Origin: RGIG3009 sp964390295
GTDB lineage: Bacteria; Bacillota; Clostridia; Oscillospirales; Acutalibacteraceae
Assembly (NCBI GenBank): GCA_964390295.1
Contig: CAYMHR010000009.1
Coordinates: 1-52,293, forward strand
Direction: 5' to 3'
Length of the DNA stretch: 52,293 bases
Positions within the stretch are counted from its first letter, which is position 1. The number at the start of each line of letters is the position of its first letter. Positions 15,669 through 23,780 of the stretch are shown here, piece after piece. Both the position numbers and the translations under genes were made by a program. The notes beneath the pieces were generated by a model. The model was not told the origin of the DNA and searched no databases. It saw only the letters and a program-made list of their open reading frames with translations.

Positions 15669-16430
15669 TCACCTTCCGTTTATCAATTCCTGTGCCAACT
15701 TGTCGTAGGCCACGGCACCCTTGGAGCGCTTATCATAATAGTTGACCGGCTTGCCGAAGCTGGGCGCTTCCGACAGCCTCACGCTACGCGGGATCGGCGT
15801 GGCAAACACCTTGCGCGGAAAAAAGCGCTTCACCTCCGCCACCACCTGTTGCGTCAGATTCAGGCGACCGTCGAACATCGTCAGCAGCACGCCCTCCAGC
15901 TCCAACTGCGGATTGTAAAGCCGCTTGACCTGGCGAACCGTTGCCATCAACTGCGACAACCCCTCCAAGGCGTAATACTCGCACTGGATCGGCACCAACA
16001 GCGTGTCGGCGGCGCACAAGGCGTTCAGCGTCAACAAGCCCAGCGAGGGCGGACAGTCGATAAACACATAATCGTATCGTTCTCGAACCGCCGCCAGCAC
16101 CGCCTTGAGCCGACTTTCGCGGCGATTAAGCTCTACCATTTCGATTTCGGCACCGGCAAGCTGAATACTGGACGGGAGAACCTCGACGTTGCGGAACGGC
16201 GTCGCTTTGACAGCCGCTTCCGTCTCCTCTTTTCCAATCAGAAGCTCGTACACCGACGTGGTGCATTGCCTCTTATCGATGCCGACGCCGCTGGTTGCAT
16301 TGCCCTGTGGGTCTAAATCCACCAGCAAGCACCGCTGTCCTGCCGCACCTACGGCCGAGGTCAGGTTGACGGTGGTGGTGGTTTTGCCAACTCCGCCCTT
16401 TTGATTGACTACGGCAATGATCTTGCCCAT
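15669..16430 (-). CDS. parA: Chromosome-partitioning ATPase ParA (Soj)
   Basis: A 253-residue ATPase of the deviant Walker A type, KGGVGKTTT (11-19), with DLDPQGNAT in the Walker A' region and DCPPSLGLLTLNAL as Walker B. It binds DNA as an ATP dimer and works with ParB in origin segregation; in Bacillus Soj also controls DnaA. The start has GAGGTGAC 7 bp upstream and an extended -10 (TGC before TATGAT, 16454-16459). It is the first gene of parA-parB-serS. Confidence 0.96.
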   Translation of the reverse strand: MGKIIAVVNQKGGVGKTTTTVNLTSAVGAAGQRCLLVDLDPQGNATSGVGIDKRQCTTSVYELLIGKEETEAAVKATPFRNVEVLPSSIQLAGAEIEMVELNRRESRLKAVLAAVRERYDYVFIDCPPSLGLLTLNALCAADTLLVPIQCEYYALEGLSQLMATVRQVKRLYNPQLELEGVLLTMFDGRLNLTQQVVAEVKRFFPRKVFATPIPRSVRLSEAPSFGKPVNYYDKRSKGAVAYDKLAQELINGR

Positions 16431-16518
16431 ACTGTCACCTCTTATCGTTCTCCATCATAGCACATTTTTTTCGGGATGAAAAGAGGATTTTGCAAAACAA
16501 CACCGGTTTTTTCAAAAT

Positions 16519-16534
16519 TGTTTCACATGAAACA
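16519..16534. promoter_or_regulatory. parS site upstream of parA
   Basis: TGTTTCACATGAAACA matches 15 of 16 bases of consensus parS (one change at the centre). It sits in the divergent region between parA and the uracil-DNA glycosylase gene. Confidence 0.9.
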
Positions 16535-16658
16535 ATTTTTCGACCGATTTCGGGAAGTGCGTCGCAAAAAAATCGCTCCGCTCCTTTACTTCTGATGTGC
16601 TTTGTGGTAAACTAAAAGATAATAAATATGGTATTATAATATAAAGGCGGCTCACACT

Positions 16659-17246
16659 ATGAACGCAACCGAATTTCTCGCTTTAGAGCAATCCTGCAAA
16701 ACCTGTCGCGCCTGTGGCTTGTGCGAAACGCGGCACAACGTCGTGTTCGGCGTCGGCAACCCCTCTGCCGAGATTCTGTTTATCGGTGAAGGACCCGGCG
16801 AGAACGAAGACCTACAGGGCGAACCGTTTGTCGGGCGCGGCGGCAAGCTGCTGGACACCATGATGGAAGCAGTCGGCTTGTCTCGCAAGCATAACGTCTA
16901 TATCGCCAACATGGTTAAGTGCCGCCCTCCGCACAACCGCGACCCTCTGCCAGAGGAGCAGGACGCCTGCTCGCATTGGCTCGCCGATCAAATCGCACAC
17001 ATACAACCAAAAATCATCGTTTGTCTCGGCCGCGTAGCGGCGTTCCGCATGATTTCGCCGGATTTCAAGGTGACCCGGCAACACGGACAATTTTTCGAAA
17101 AGGACGGCGTTCTGTACATGGGGATGTTCCACCCTGCCGCGATTCTTCGCAACCCCAACCAAAAGCCAGCCGCCTTTGCCGACTTTCTAGCCCTGCGTGA
17201 TAAGATCGAGAAAGTTTGCACAAACACAACGCTGGTTTTTGAATAA
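16659..17246 (+). CDS. Uracil-DNA glycosylase, family 4 (iron-sulphur type)
   Basis: A 195-residue base-excision-repair enzyme that removes uracil from DNA. Family signatures are GEGPGENEDLQGEPFVG (43-59), NMVKCRPP (88-95) and FHPAAILRNP near the end. The 4Fe-4S cluster cysteines are the N-terminal Cys cluster (CKTCRACGLC) together with the Cys of KCRPP and the Cys about 16 residues later. The UdgX-specific insertion after the GEGPG motif is absent, so it is an ordinary family 4 enzyme. A TATAAT lies at 16635-16640 but I see no convincing -35 box. The next gene follows after 23 bp. Confidence 0.92.
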   Translation: MNATEFLALEQSCKTCRACGLCETRHNVVFGVGNPSAEILFIGEGPGENEDLQGEPFVGRGGKLLDTMMEAVGLSRKHNVYIANMVKCRPPHNRDPLPEEQDACSHWLADQIAHIQPKIIVCLGRVAAFRMISPDFKVTRQHGQFFEKDGVLYMGMFHPAAILRNPNQKPAAFADFLALRDKIEKVCTNTTLVFE

Positions 17247-17269
17247 TTTTGCCGTAAGGAGCCACCGCC

Positions 17270-18634
17270 ATGTCACATTCCCGACTCATTTGCCGTCTTG
17301 TGAGCGTGGTAACGCTTTTGGTACTGTTACTGACAACGGCGTTGTCGGTTTCTGCCGAGGGGCTACGCTACGAGTTTCCTGAAACGGAGGACGAAAAGCT
17401 CGTCGCGCCGTCCGCCATGCTTCTGTACATGGGAATCCGGCCGGAGCAGGACGTCATACTGTACGAAAAAGAGGCCGACGTCCGCTACCAGCCCGGTTCG
17501 CTGATGCGCGTTGCCATGCTCGGTTACACCATGAAGCTGGCTGACGAGCAGAATCTGGACCTGGATGCCGAAACCGCCTCCTACTCGTTATATCTATTTA
17601 ATCATTACGTTGCCGGCACCGGCCTCCACGTGGCGCTGATGGATTTCGGTGAAACGTGGACCCTGCGCGATTTGCTCACCGTATGTGCCGTTCAAACCGC
17701 CGCCGATTGCGCCGTCACCCTTGCCACCAAGCTATCCGGCTCGCCGGAAGCGTTCGTAGAGGGATTAAACGCGTTTTCGCAGGAGCTCGGCTGCACCAAT
17801 TCGCACTTTACCAACGTCATGGGGCTGAATGACGAAAACCAATATATGTCGGCACGTGACGTCATGACCTTTACGCGCTACGCCATGCAGTATCCCGAAG
17901 TCGCTGCCATGCTGGAGCTGACGCAATACACCGCCAAGCCGGTGTCGGGCGGAAAAGCCCGTAGCTGGCCCAACAGCAACGATATGCTGCGTGAAACCAC
18001 CGACGTCTACTATAAGTACGCCGTCGGCGGTCACACCGGCGGAACCCTGACCGAAATCAGTCTGGTGGAATACGGACGCATGGACGGCTACGATTACATG
18101 GCGATCGTCATGGGTGCCGAAAAGAACGACGAAAAAGGTCAACTCACCAACTACGCCTACAGCGATGCTCGACTGCTGTTGCGCTGGGGCTTGTTGGGCT
18201 TCACCTACGAGGCGTTGCTCCGAAAAAACGAACCGGTCGGCCGCGTGTCGGTTGAAAACTGTGCCGAGCGCAACTACGTTTCGCTGGTCCCCACCGAAGA
18301 CGTCAACACCGTCGTTAAAAAAGGAACCGATCTAAAGCGGCTTACCCGTGAGATCGTGTATACCAAAGACGAGTTTTCCGCACCCATCAAAAAAGGTGAA
18401 GTGCTGGGCACGCTGTACCTGTCACTCGACGGCGTGCGAATCGCCTCCGTTTCGCTTGCCGCCGCCGAAGAGGCTCCGTACAGCGGCTTGAAGGCGTTTT
18501 GGTCGTCCGTCGACCGGGTTCTGTTTTCCGGCTGGACGTTGCTCGTTCTGGCGATCGTTCTTTTGCTGATCGGCGGCTATATCTTTTTGACGGTTCGCTA
18601 CAACCGCAGGCGCAATCGGAAATTCCGTTCCTGA
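17270..18634 (+). CDS. D,D-carboxypeptidase (DacF/S11) homologue with degenerate active site
   Basis: A 454-residue membrane-anchored homologue of low-molecular-weight penicillin-binding proteins. It has an N-terminal signal peptide (1-29), an S11-like domain (about 45-290), a PBP5_C-like beta domain (about 310-400) and one C-terminal membrane helix (about 423-445) followed by a basic tail. The fold is clear: GSPEAFVEGLNAFSQELG and NVMGLNDENQYMSARD match the DacF family. The three active-site motifs are all altered: SxxK is S77-L-M-R80, SxN is T143-A-A, and KTG is H255-T-G257. It is therefore probably not a carboxypeptidase but a structural or regulatory relative. Start supported by AAGGAG at 17256-17261; it lies 23 bp after the glycosylase gene and may share its transcript. 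Confidence 0.85.
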   Translation: MSHSRLICRLVSVVTLLVLLLTTALSVSAEGLRYEFPETEDEKLVAPSAMLLYMGIRPEQDVILYEKEADVRYQPGSLMRVAMLGYTMKLADEQNLDLDAETASYSLYLFNHYVAGTGLHVALMDFGETWTLRDLLTVCAVQTAADCAVTLATKLSGSPEAFVEGLNAFSQELGCTNSHFTNVMGLNDENQYMSARDVMTFTRYAMQYPEVAAMLELTQYTAKPVSGGKARSWPNSNDMLRETTDVYYKYAVGGHTGGTLTEISLVEYGRMDGYDYMAIVMGAEKNDEKGQLTNYAYSDARLLLRWGLLGFTYEALLRKNEPVGRVSVENCAERNYVSLVPTEDVNTVVKKGTDLKRLTREIVYTKDEFSAPIKKGEVLGTLYLSLDGVRIASVSLAAAEEAPYSGLKAFWSSVDRVLFSGWTLLVLAIVLLLIGGYIFLTVRYNRRRNRKFRS

Positions 18635-18687
18635 TACTGCGCCTCGGCCTGTGTCGCAGAATTTTCCTGCTTTTTTGTGCGTAGCAC

Positions 18688-18716
18688 TTGAAATACGTCC
18701 AAAAAAAGAGTAAAAT
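18688..18716 (+). promoter_or_regulatory. Promoter of pgk-tpiA-gpmI
   Basis: TTGAAA (18688-18693), 17-bp spacer, TAAAAT (18711-18716). The same two hexamers and spacing occur before gap at 51277-51305. Confidence 0.65.
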
Positions 18717-18780
18717 AAACCGTGTATGGGGTTTCCTTCCGGCGAAGTGAAACGCCCGAAAGTATGAAAGGGGAATCCGC

Positions 18781-19992
18781 ATGAATCTCTTAAACAAAAA
18801 AACAGTGGAAGATCTGAAGGTTCAGGGCAAGCGTGTTCTTGTCCGTTGCGACTTCAACGTGCCGCTGAAGAACGGCGTCATCACCGACGAAAACCGTATC
18901 GTGGCCGCTCTGCCGACCATCCAGTATCTGCTTGATCAGGGCGCCAAGGTTATCCTGTGCTCGCACCTCGGCAAGCCGAAGGGTGAGCCGAAGCCGGAGC
19001 TGTCGCTGGCACCGGTTGCCGTACGTTTGGAAGAAAAGCTCGGCCGTCCGGTCGTATTTGCCGCCGATGATACCGTCGTGGGCGACAACGCCAAAAAGGC
19101 GGTTGCCGAAATGAAAGACGGCGACGTGGTACTGCTGCAAAACACGCGTTACCGCGCTGAAGAAACCAAAAACGGCGAGAACTTCTCCCGTGAGCTGGCT
19201 TCTCTGGCCGACTTGTTTGTGAACGATGCTTTCGGTGCCGCGCACCGCGCTCACTGCTCCACCGTCGGTGTTGCCTCGTTTGTGGAGGAATCGGCTAACG
19301 GCTACCTGATGGCGAAAGAAATTCAGTTCCTCGGCAACGCCGTGGAAAACCCGGTTCGTCCGTTCGTCACCATTCTCGGCGGCGCCAAGGTAGCGGACAA
19401 GCTGAACGTTATCGAAAATCTGCTGAACAAGGCCGACACCCTCATCATCGGCGGCGGTATGGCCTACACCTTCCTCGCCGCCAAGGGCTACACCGTCGGC
19501 ACTTCGCTGTTGGACAACGAAAAGATCGACTACTGCCGTGAAATGCTGGCCCGCGCCGAAGCGAAGGGCGTCAAGCTGCTCCTGCCGATCGATTGCAAGG
19601 TCGCCAAGGATTTCCCGGACCCGATCGACGGTCCCGTGGACGTAGAGGTCGTCGCGGCCAACGCCATTCCCGCCGACCACATGGGACTGGACATCGGCCC
19701 AAAAACGGCAGAGCTGTTTGCTAACGAAGTAAAATCCGCCAAGACGGTCGTGTGGAACGGCCCGATGGGCGTGTTTGAAAACCCGACCCTGGCCGCCGGT
19801 ACGATTGCGGTCGCCAAGGCTCTGGCGGAAACCGATGCCACTACCATCATCGGCGGCGGCGACTCGGCGGCGGCTGTCAACACGCTGGGCTACGGCGATA
19901 AGATGAGCCACATTTCCACCGGCGGCGGCGCGTCGCTGGAGTTCCTGGAGGGCAAAGAGCTTCCGGGCATCGTGGCTATGAGCGATAAATAA
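18781..19992 (+). CDS. pgk: Phosphoglycerate kinase
   Basis: A 403-residue glycolytic kinase interconverting 1,3-bisphosphoglycerate + ADP and 3-phosphoglycerate + ATP. Landmarks are VRCDFNVPLKNG (21-32), SHLGKPKGEPKPE, the NDAFGAAHRAH motif, the hinge helix around VTILGGAKVADK and the nucleotide-binding GGGDSAAAV near the C-terminus. Translation start is supported by AAAGGGG. First of three glycolytic genes; tpiA follows after 12 bp. Confidence 0.98.
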   Translation: MNLLNKKTVEDLKVQGKRVLVRCDFNVPLKNGVITDENRIVAALPTIQYLLDQGAKVILCSHLGKPKGEPKPELSLAPVAVRLEEKLGRPVVFAADDTVVGDNAKKAVAEMKDGDVVLLQNTRYRAEETKNGENFSRELASLADLFVNDAFGAAHRAHCSTVGVASFVEESANGYLMAKEIQFLGNAVENPVRPFVTILGGAKVADKLNVIENLLNKADTLIIGGGMAYTFLAAKGYTVGTSLLDNEKIDYCREMLARAEAKGVKLLLPIDCKVAKDFPDPIDGPVDVEVVAANAIPADHMGLDIGPKTAELFANEVKSAKTVVWNGPMGVFENPTLAAGTIAVAKALAETDATTIIGGGDSAAAVNTLGYGDKMSHISTGGGASLEFLEGKELPGIVAMSDK

Positions 19993-20004
19993 GGAGAGAG
20001 TAAC

Positions 20005-20757
20005 ATGGGTAAATACGTAATTGCCGGTAACTGGAAAATGAATAAAACCCCGGCAGAAGCCACCGAATTGATCGAAGCGATCAAGCCTTTGGTTGCCGAC
20101 GCAACCTGCGACGTGATCGTCGGTGTTCCCTTCGTTGATTTGCCGGCGGCACTCGAAGCCGTTCGCGGCAGCAAAATCGGCGTTGCCGCCCAGAACTGCC
20201 ACTGGGAAAAGTCCGGTGCTTACACCGGTGAAATTTCCGCCGAGATGCTGAAGGCGATGGACGTCGGCTACGTTATTCTCGGCCACAGCGAACGCCGCAC
20301 CTACTTTGGAGATACGGATATCACCGTACAAAAGCGGATGCGTGCCGCTCTGGATGCCGGCCTGAAGGTTATCCTGTGCGTCGGTGAATATCTGGAACAG
20401 CGCGAGCAGGGCATTACCGGCGAAATCGTCGCTATGCAAACGAAAATCGCGCTCGGCGGCGTTTCCGAAGAAGAACTCAGCCGCGTTATCATCGCGTATG
20501 AGCCGGTATGGGCAATCGGAACCGGTCGTACCGCCACTGCCGCACAGGCGAACGAGGTTTGCGCTCTCATCCGCAACGTCGTGGCAGAGCTGTACACCGC
20601 TTCGGCGGCTTCGGCACTGACGATTCAGTACGGTGGCTCCATGAACGCCGCCAACGCCGCTGAATTGCTGGCACAGCCCGACGTGGACGGTGGTTTGATC
20701 GGCGGCGCTTCGCTGAAGCCGGCCGATTTCGCCACCATCGTGGCCGCGGCGAAATAA
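20005..20757 (+). CDS. tpiA: Triosephosphate isomerase
   Basis: A 250-residue TIM-barrel enzyme converting dihydroxyacetone phosphate and glyceraldehyde 3-phosphate. Catalytic residues are visible: Lys11 in GNWKMN, His94 in LGHSERR and Glu166 in AYEPVWAIGTG. The phosphate-binding QYGGSMNAAN and GGLIGGASL are near the C-terminus. It has GGAGAG before its start and is clearly cotranscribed with pgk. Confidence 0.98.
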   Translation: MGKYVIAGNWKMNKTPAEATELIEAIKPLVADATCDVIVGVPFVDLPAALEAVRGSKIGVAAQNCHWEKSGAYTGEISAEMLKAMDVGYVILGHSERRTYFGDTDITVQKRMRAALDAGLKVILCVGEYLEQREQGITGEIVAMQTKIALGGVSEEELSRVIIAYEPVWAIGTGRTATAAQANEVCALIRNVVAELYTASAASALTIQYGGSMNAANAAELLAQPDVDGGLIGGASLKPADFATIVAAAK

Positions 20758-20775
20758 TCGACATTTTGTACGCGA

Positions 20776-20806
20776 GCGCAAGGCCCTCCGGTCTTGCGCC
20801 CGTTTC
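20776..20806 (+). terminator. Stem-loop between tpiA and gpmI (attenuator or processing site)
   Basis: A 10-bp stem (20776-20785 with 20790-20799, one G-U pair) with a CTCC loop is followed by only a short, interrupted T run. It is more likely a partial terminator or an RNA-stability element than a full stop, as the operon continues. Confidence 0.5.
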
Positions 20807-20827
20807 ATCTGAAAGGAAGGTATCTCG

Positions 20828-22339
20828 ATGAAAAAACCGTTGGTTCTCATCATCATGGACGGCTTTGGACTGGACCCGCACGTCGAAGGCAATGCCATTC
20901 ATGCCGCCGCCACGCCCAACCTGTCCCGCCTGTTTTCCGAAAATCCGTTCACCTCGATTGGCGCTTCCGGCATGGACGTCGGCCTACCGGATGGACAGAT
21001 GGGTAACAGCGAGGTCGGTCACACCAATATCGGCGCCGGACGCGTGGTGTATCAGGAGCTCACTCGCATCACCAAGTCCATTCAGGACGGTGATTTTCAG
21101 AAAAACGAAGCGCTCTGCGCGGCGATGGACAACGCCCGATCTCACGCACTTCATCTGATCGGTCTGTTGTCCGACGGCGGCGTACACAGCCACCTCCAGC
21201 ACCTGTTTGGTCTGTTGGATATGGCCAAGGCCTCCGGCGTCAACAAGGTTTACGTTCACTGCCTGATGGACGGTCGCGACGTTCCCCCCACCTCCGGAAA
21301 AGATTTTGTTGCCAAGCTGCAAAACAAGCTTGACGAACTGGGCATCGGCAGCATTGCTACCGTAATGGGTCGCTATTACGCCATGGACCGTGACAACCGC
21401 TGGGAGCGTGTGGAAAAAGCGTATGCCGCCATGGTATACGGCGAAGGCGAAAAGAACGATGATCCGGTGGCGGCTATGGCCGCTTCTTACGAAGCCGGCG
21501 TCACCGACGAATTTGTGGTTCCCACCGTGTGCGATGCAACCGGCACGATCCACGCCGACGACAGCGTGGTGTTCTTCAACTTCCGTCCCGACCGTGCACG
21601 CGAGATCACGCGTACCTTTGTGGACTCGGATTTCAACGGATTTGAGCGCAAATGCGGATTCTTTCCTCTTACCTACGTTTGCATGACGCAATACGATGCC
21701 ACCATGCCCAACGTGCAGGTCGCTTTCAAGCCGCAATCACTCGGCAATACGCTGGGAGAATATCTTGGTAAGCACGATATGACCCAGCTTCGCATTGCCG
21801 AAACGGAAAAATACGCTCACGTCACCTTCTTCTTCAACGGCGGCGTTGAGCGCGAGTTCCCCGGCGAGGATCGTGTGCTCATCAGCTCTCCGAAGGTCGC
21901 CACTTACGACCTCCAGCCGGAAATGAGCGCCTATCCCGTTTGCGATGCCGTAGTAGACCGTATTCGCTCCGGAAAATACGACGTGATCATTCTGAATTAC
22001 GCCAACTGTGACATGGTCGGACACACCGGTGTGTTTGACGCGGCCAAAGCGGCCGTGGAAGCGGTTGACACCTGTGTTGGAAAAACCGTGGATGCGGTTT
22101 TAGATATGGGCGGTGTCGCGCTCATCACCGCGGATCACGGCAACGCCGACCGTATGGTCGATACCGACGGCTCGCCGTTTACGGCGCATACCACCAACCC
22201 AGTTCCGTTCTGTGTTGTTGGTCACGATTGCCATCTGCGTGAGGGCGGTCGTCTATGTGACATTGCTCCCACCATGCTGGAAATTCTCGGCATGGAGCAG
22301 CCAGCCGAAATGGACGGAAAATCGCTGATCGCGAAATAA
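20828..22339 (+). CDS. gpmI: Phosphoglycerate mutase, cofactor-independent
   Basis: A 503-residue manganese-dependent enzyme interconverting 3- and 2-phosphoglycerate. It belongs to the alkaline phosphatase superfamily, with Asp11 in IIMDGFG binding metal and the phosphorylated Ser61 in GQMGNSEVGHTNIGAGR. Later metal ligands are in YANCDMVGHTG and TADHGNAD. Start supported by GAAAGGAAGG. Last gene of pgk-tpiA-gpmI; enolase is not in the window. Confidence 0.98.
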   Translation: MKKPLVLIIMDGFGLDPHVEGNAIHAAATPNLSRLFSENPFTSIGASGMDVGLPDGQMGNSEVGHTNIGAGRVVYQELTRITKSIQDGDFQKNEALCAAMDNARSHALHLIGLLSDGGVHSHLQHLFGLLDMAKASGVNKVYVHCLMDGRDVPPTSGKDFVAKLQNKLDELGIGSIATVMGRYYAMDRDNRWERVEKAYAAMVYGEGEKNDDPVAAMAASYEAGVTDEFVVPTVCDATGTIHADDSVVFFNFRPDRAREITRTFVDSDFNGFERKCGFFPLTYVCMTQYDATMPNVQVAFKPQSLGNTLGEYLGKHDMTQLRIAETEKYAHVTFFFNGGVEREFPGEDRVLISSPKVATYDLQPEMSAYPVCDAVVDRIRSGKYDVIILNYANCDMVGHTGVFDAAKAAVEAVDTCVGKTVDAVLDMGGVALITADHGNADRMVDTDGSPFTAHTTNPVPFCVVGHDCHLREGGRLCDIAPTMLEILGMEQPAEMDGKSLIAK

Positions 22340-22351
22340 AAAAACCAAGCA

Positions 22352-22388
22352 AAGGAGCCGCAGGCGATGCCTGCGGCTCCTTGATTTA
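22352..22388. terminator. Bidirectional terminator between gpmI and mnmE
   Basis: A 14-bp perfect stem (AAGGAGCCGCAGGC and complement) with a GAT loop, T-rich afterwards on the plus strand and A-rich before it. It serves both converging genes. Confidence 0.9.
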
Positions 22389-22391
22389 TTA

Positions 22392-23759
22392 TTATTTTCC
22401 AACGCAAAACCGGGCAAAAATGCCATCAACAACAGCTTCGGTAACTCGCTCGCCGGTCAGCTCCAGCAATGCGGCCAGCGCACCGTCAACGCTAACTCCC
22501 ACCGCATCCTGCGACAGGCCACAGCGGATTGCCTCCACCGCCTCCTGCAAAGCCACCGCGGCGCGACGAACGCAGTCGCGCTGACGCTCGGTCGCCAGCA
22601 CCGGTTCCGCCTCGTCCAAGCGACAAACACCCGTCACCTCGGCAATCGCCGCTTCCAGCTCCTGCCGCCCGTTGCCGACGTCCGCCTGCATATATACTGT
22701 ATGTTGAAACTTGTTTGTAATTAACTCGTCGTTGATTTTGTGAGACAAGTCCTGCTTGTTGATTACGGCGATGGTGGTGTCGGCAGGCAATTCGTCGATC
22801 AACGCTTCATCCTCTGCGGTCAAAGGGCGCGAGCAATCGAACACGGCCAACACCAACGCCGAGCGCTTCAGACGTTCACGCGAACGAGCAACGCCGAGCG
22901 CTTCCACCGTATCCTCGGTCGAACGGATACCCGCCGTATCGGACAACCGCAGGCACACCTCCCCGACCCGTACCGTCTCCTCCACCACGTCGCGCGTCGT
23001 ACCGGCAATCGCGGTGACAATACTGCGATCATAGCCGGAAAGGCAGTTCATCAACGTGGATTTTCCCACGTTGGGAGCGCCGACAATCGCGGTATCCACA
23101 CCGTGGTGCAGGATTTTTCCGGCATCGTAGGTTGCCAAAAGCTGCTCCAGCGCTTGAAGTGCCTGAGTCAGCCCTGACTCCAACGCCGCAGGCTCCAATT
23201 CGGGAATATCGTCGTCGGGATAATCAACGAATGCGGAAATCTGTGCCTGCAAGCCGATCAGTTGCTCCTTAATCGGCATCAGCTTACGGAAAATCGCTCC
23301 TTCCCGTGCCGCCAAGGCGGTTTTTGCCGCCAAGCGTCCCTGAGAACCAATCAGCTCCATAACCGACTCGGCTCTCGTCAGATCAAGTTTACCGTGGAGA
23401 AAGGCGCGTTTGGTAAATTCGCCGGCCTGCGCCGGCGCGGCACCGGCATCCAGTAAAGCACGCAACGTGCGTTGCAACAAATATACACCGCCGTGGCAAG
23501 ACAGCTCGACAACGTCCTCGCCGGTATAGCTGTGCGGTGCCCGAAACACCAGCGCTACACATTCGTCGATCACGCCGTCGGCATCGAATACGTGGCCGTA
23601 AACGGCTTGATACCCTGCCAGCTTCGTTAATGAGCGCTCCTTAGATTGGGGGCGAAACACCGCCTCGGCAACCGAGACGGCATCGTCACCGGATACACGA
23701 ATAACACCTATCCCCGCCGCAGAGATCGGTGTGGAGATCGCCGCGATCACGTGAGACAT
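22392..23759 (-). CDS. mnmE: tRNA modification GTPase MnmE (TrmE)
   Basis: A 455-residue GTPase that, with MnmG, places carboxymethylaminomethyl groups on U34 of tRNAs. The N-terminal folate-binding domain starts IAAISTPISAAGIGVIRVSG. An embedded G domain has GAPNVGKST, the GTTRD switch and the DTAGIR motif, and the protein ends with the catalytic FCVGK (Cys near the C-terminus). It lies 21 bp after gyrA on the same strand, with GAGGGG upstream. Its partner mnmG is 16 kb away across the origin. Confidence 0.97.
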   Translation of the reverse strand: MSHVIAAISTPISAAGIGVIRVSGDDAVSVAEAVFRPQSKERSLTKLAGYQAVYGHVFDADGVIDECVALVFRAPHSYTGEDVVELSCHGGVYLLQRTLRALLDAGAAPAQAGEFTKRAFLHGKLDLTRAESVMELIGSQGRLAAKTALAAREGAIFRKLMPIKEQLIGLQAQISAFVDYPDDDIPELEPAALESGLTQALQALEQLLATYDAGKILHHGVDTAIVGAPNVGKSTLMNCLSGYDRSIVTAIAGTTRDVVEETVRVGEVCLRLSDTAGIRSTEDTVEALGVARSRERLKRSALVLAVFDCSRPLTAEDEALIDELPADTTIAVINKQDLSHKINDELITNKFQHTVYMQADVGNGRQELEAAIAEVTGVCRLDEAEPVLATERQRDCVRRAAVALQEAVEAIRCGLSQDAVGVSVDGALAALLELTGERVTEAVVDGIFARFCVGK

Positions 23760-23780
23760 ACCGACCCCTCCTTTTGCAGG

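Noticed and set aside
18790..20898. 702-residue open frame on the minus strand opposite pgk and tpiA
   Set aside because: It covers two secure glycolytic genes in antisense, is rich in His/Arg/Gly without any motif, and is explained by codon bias of the real genes.
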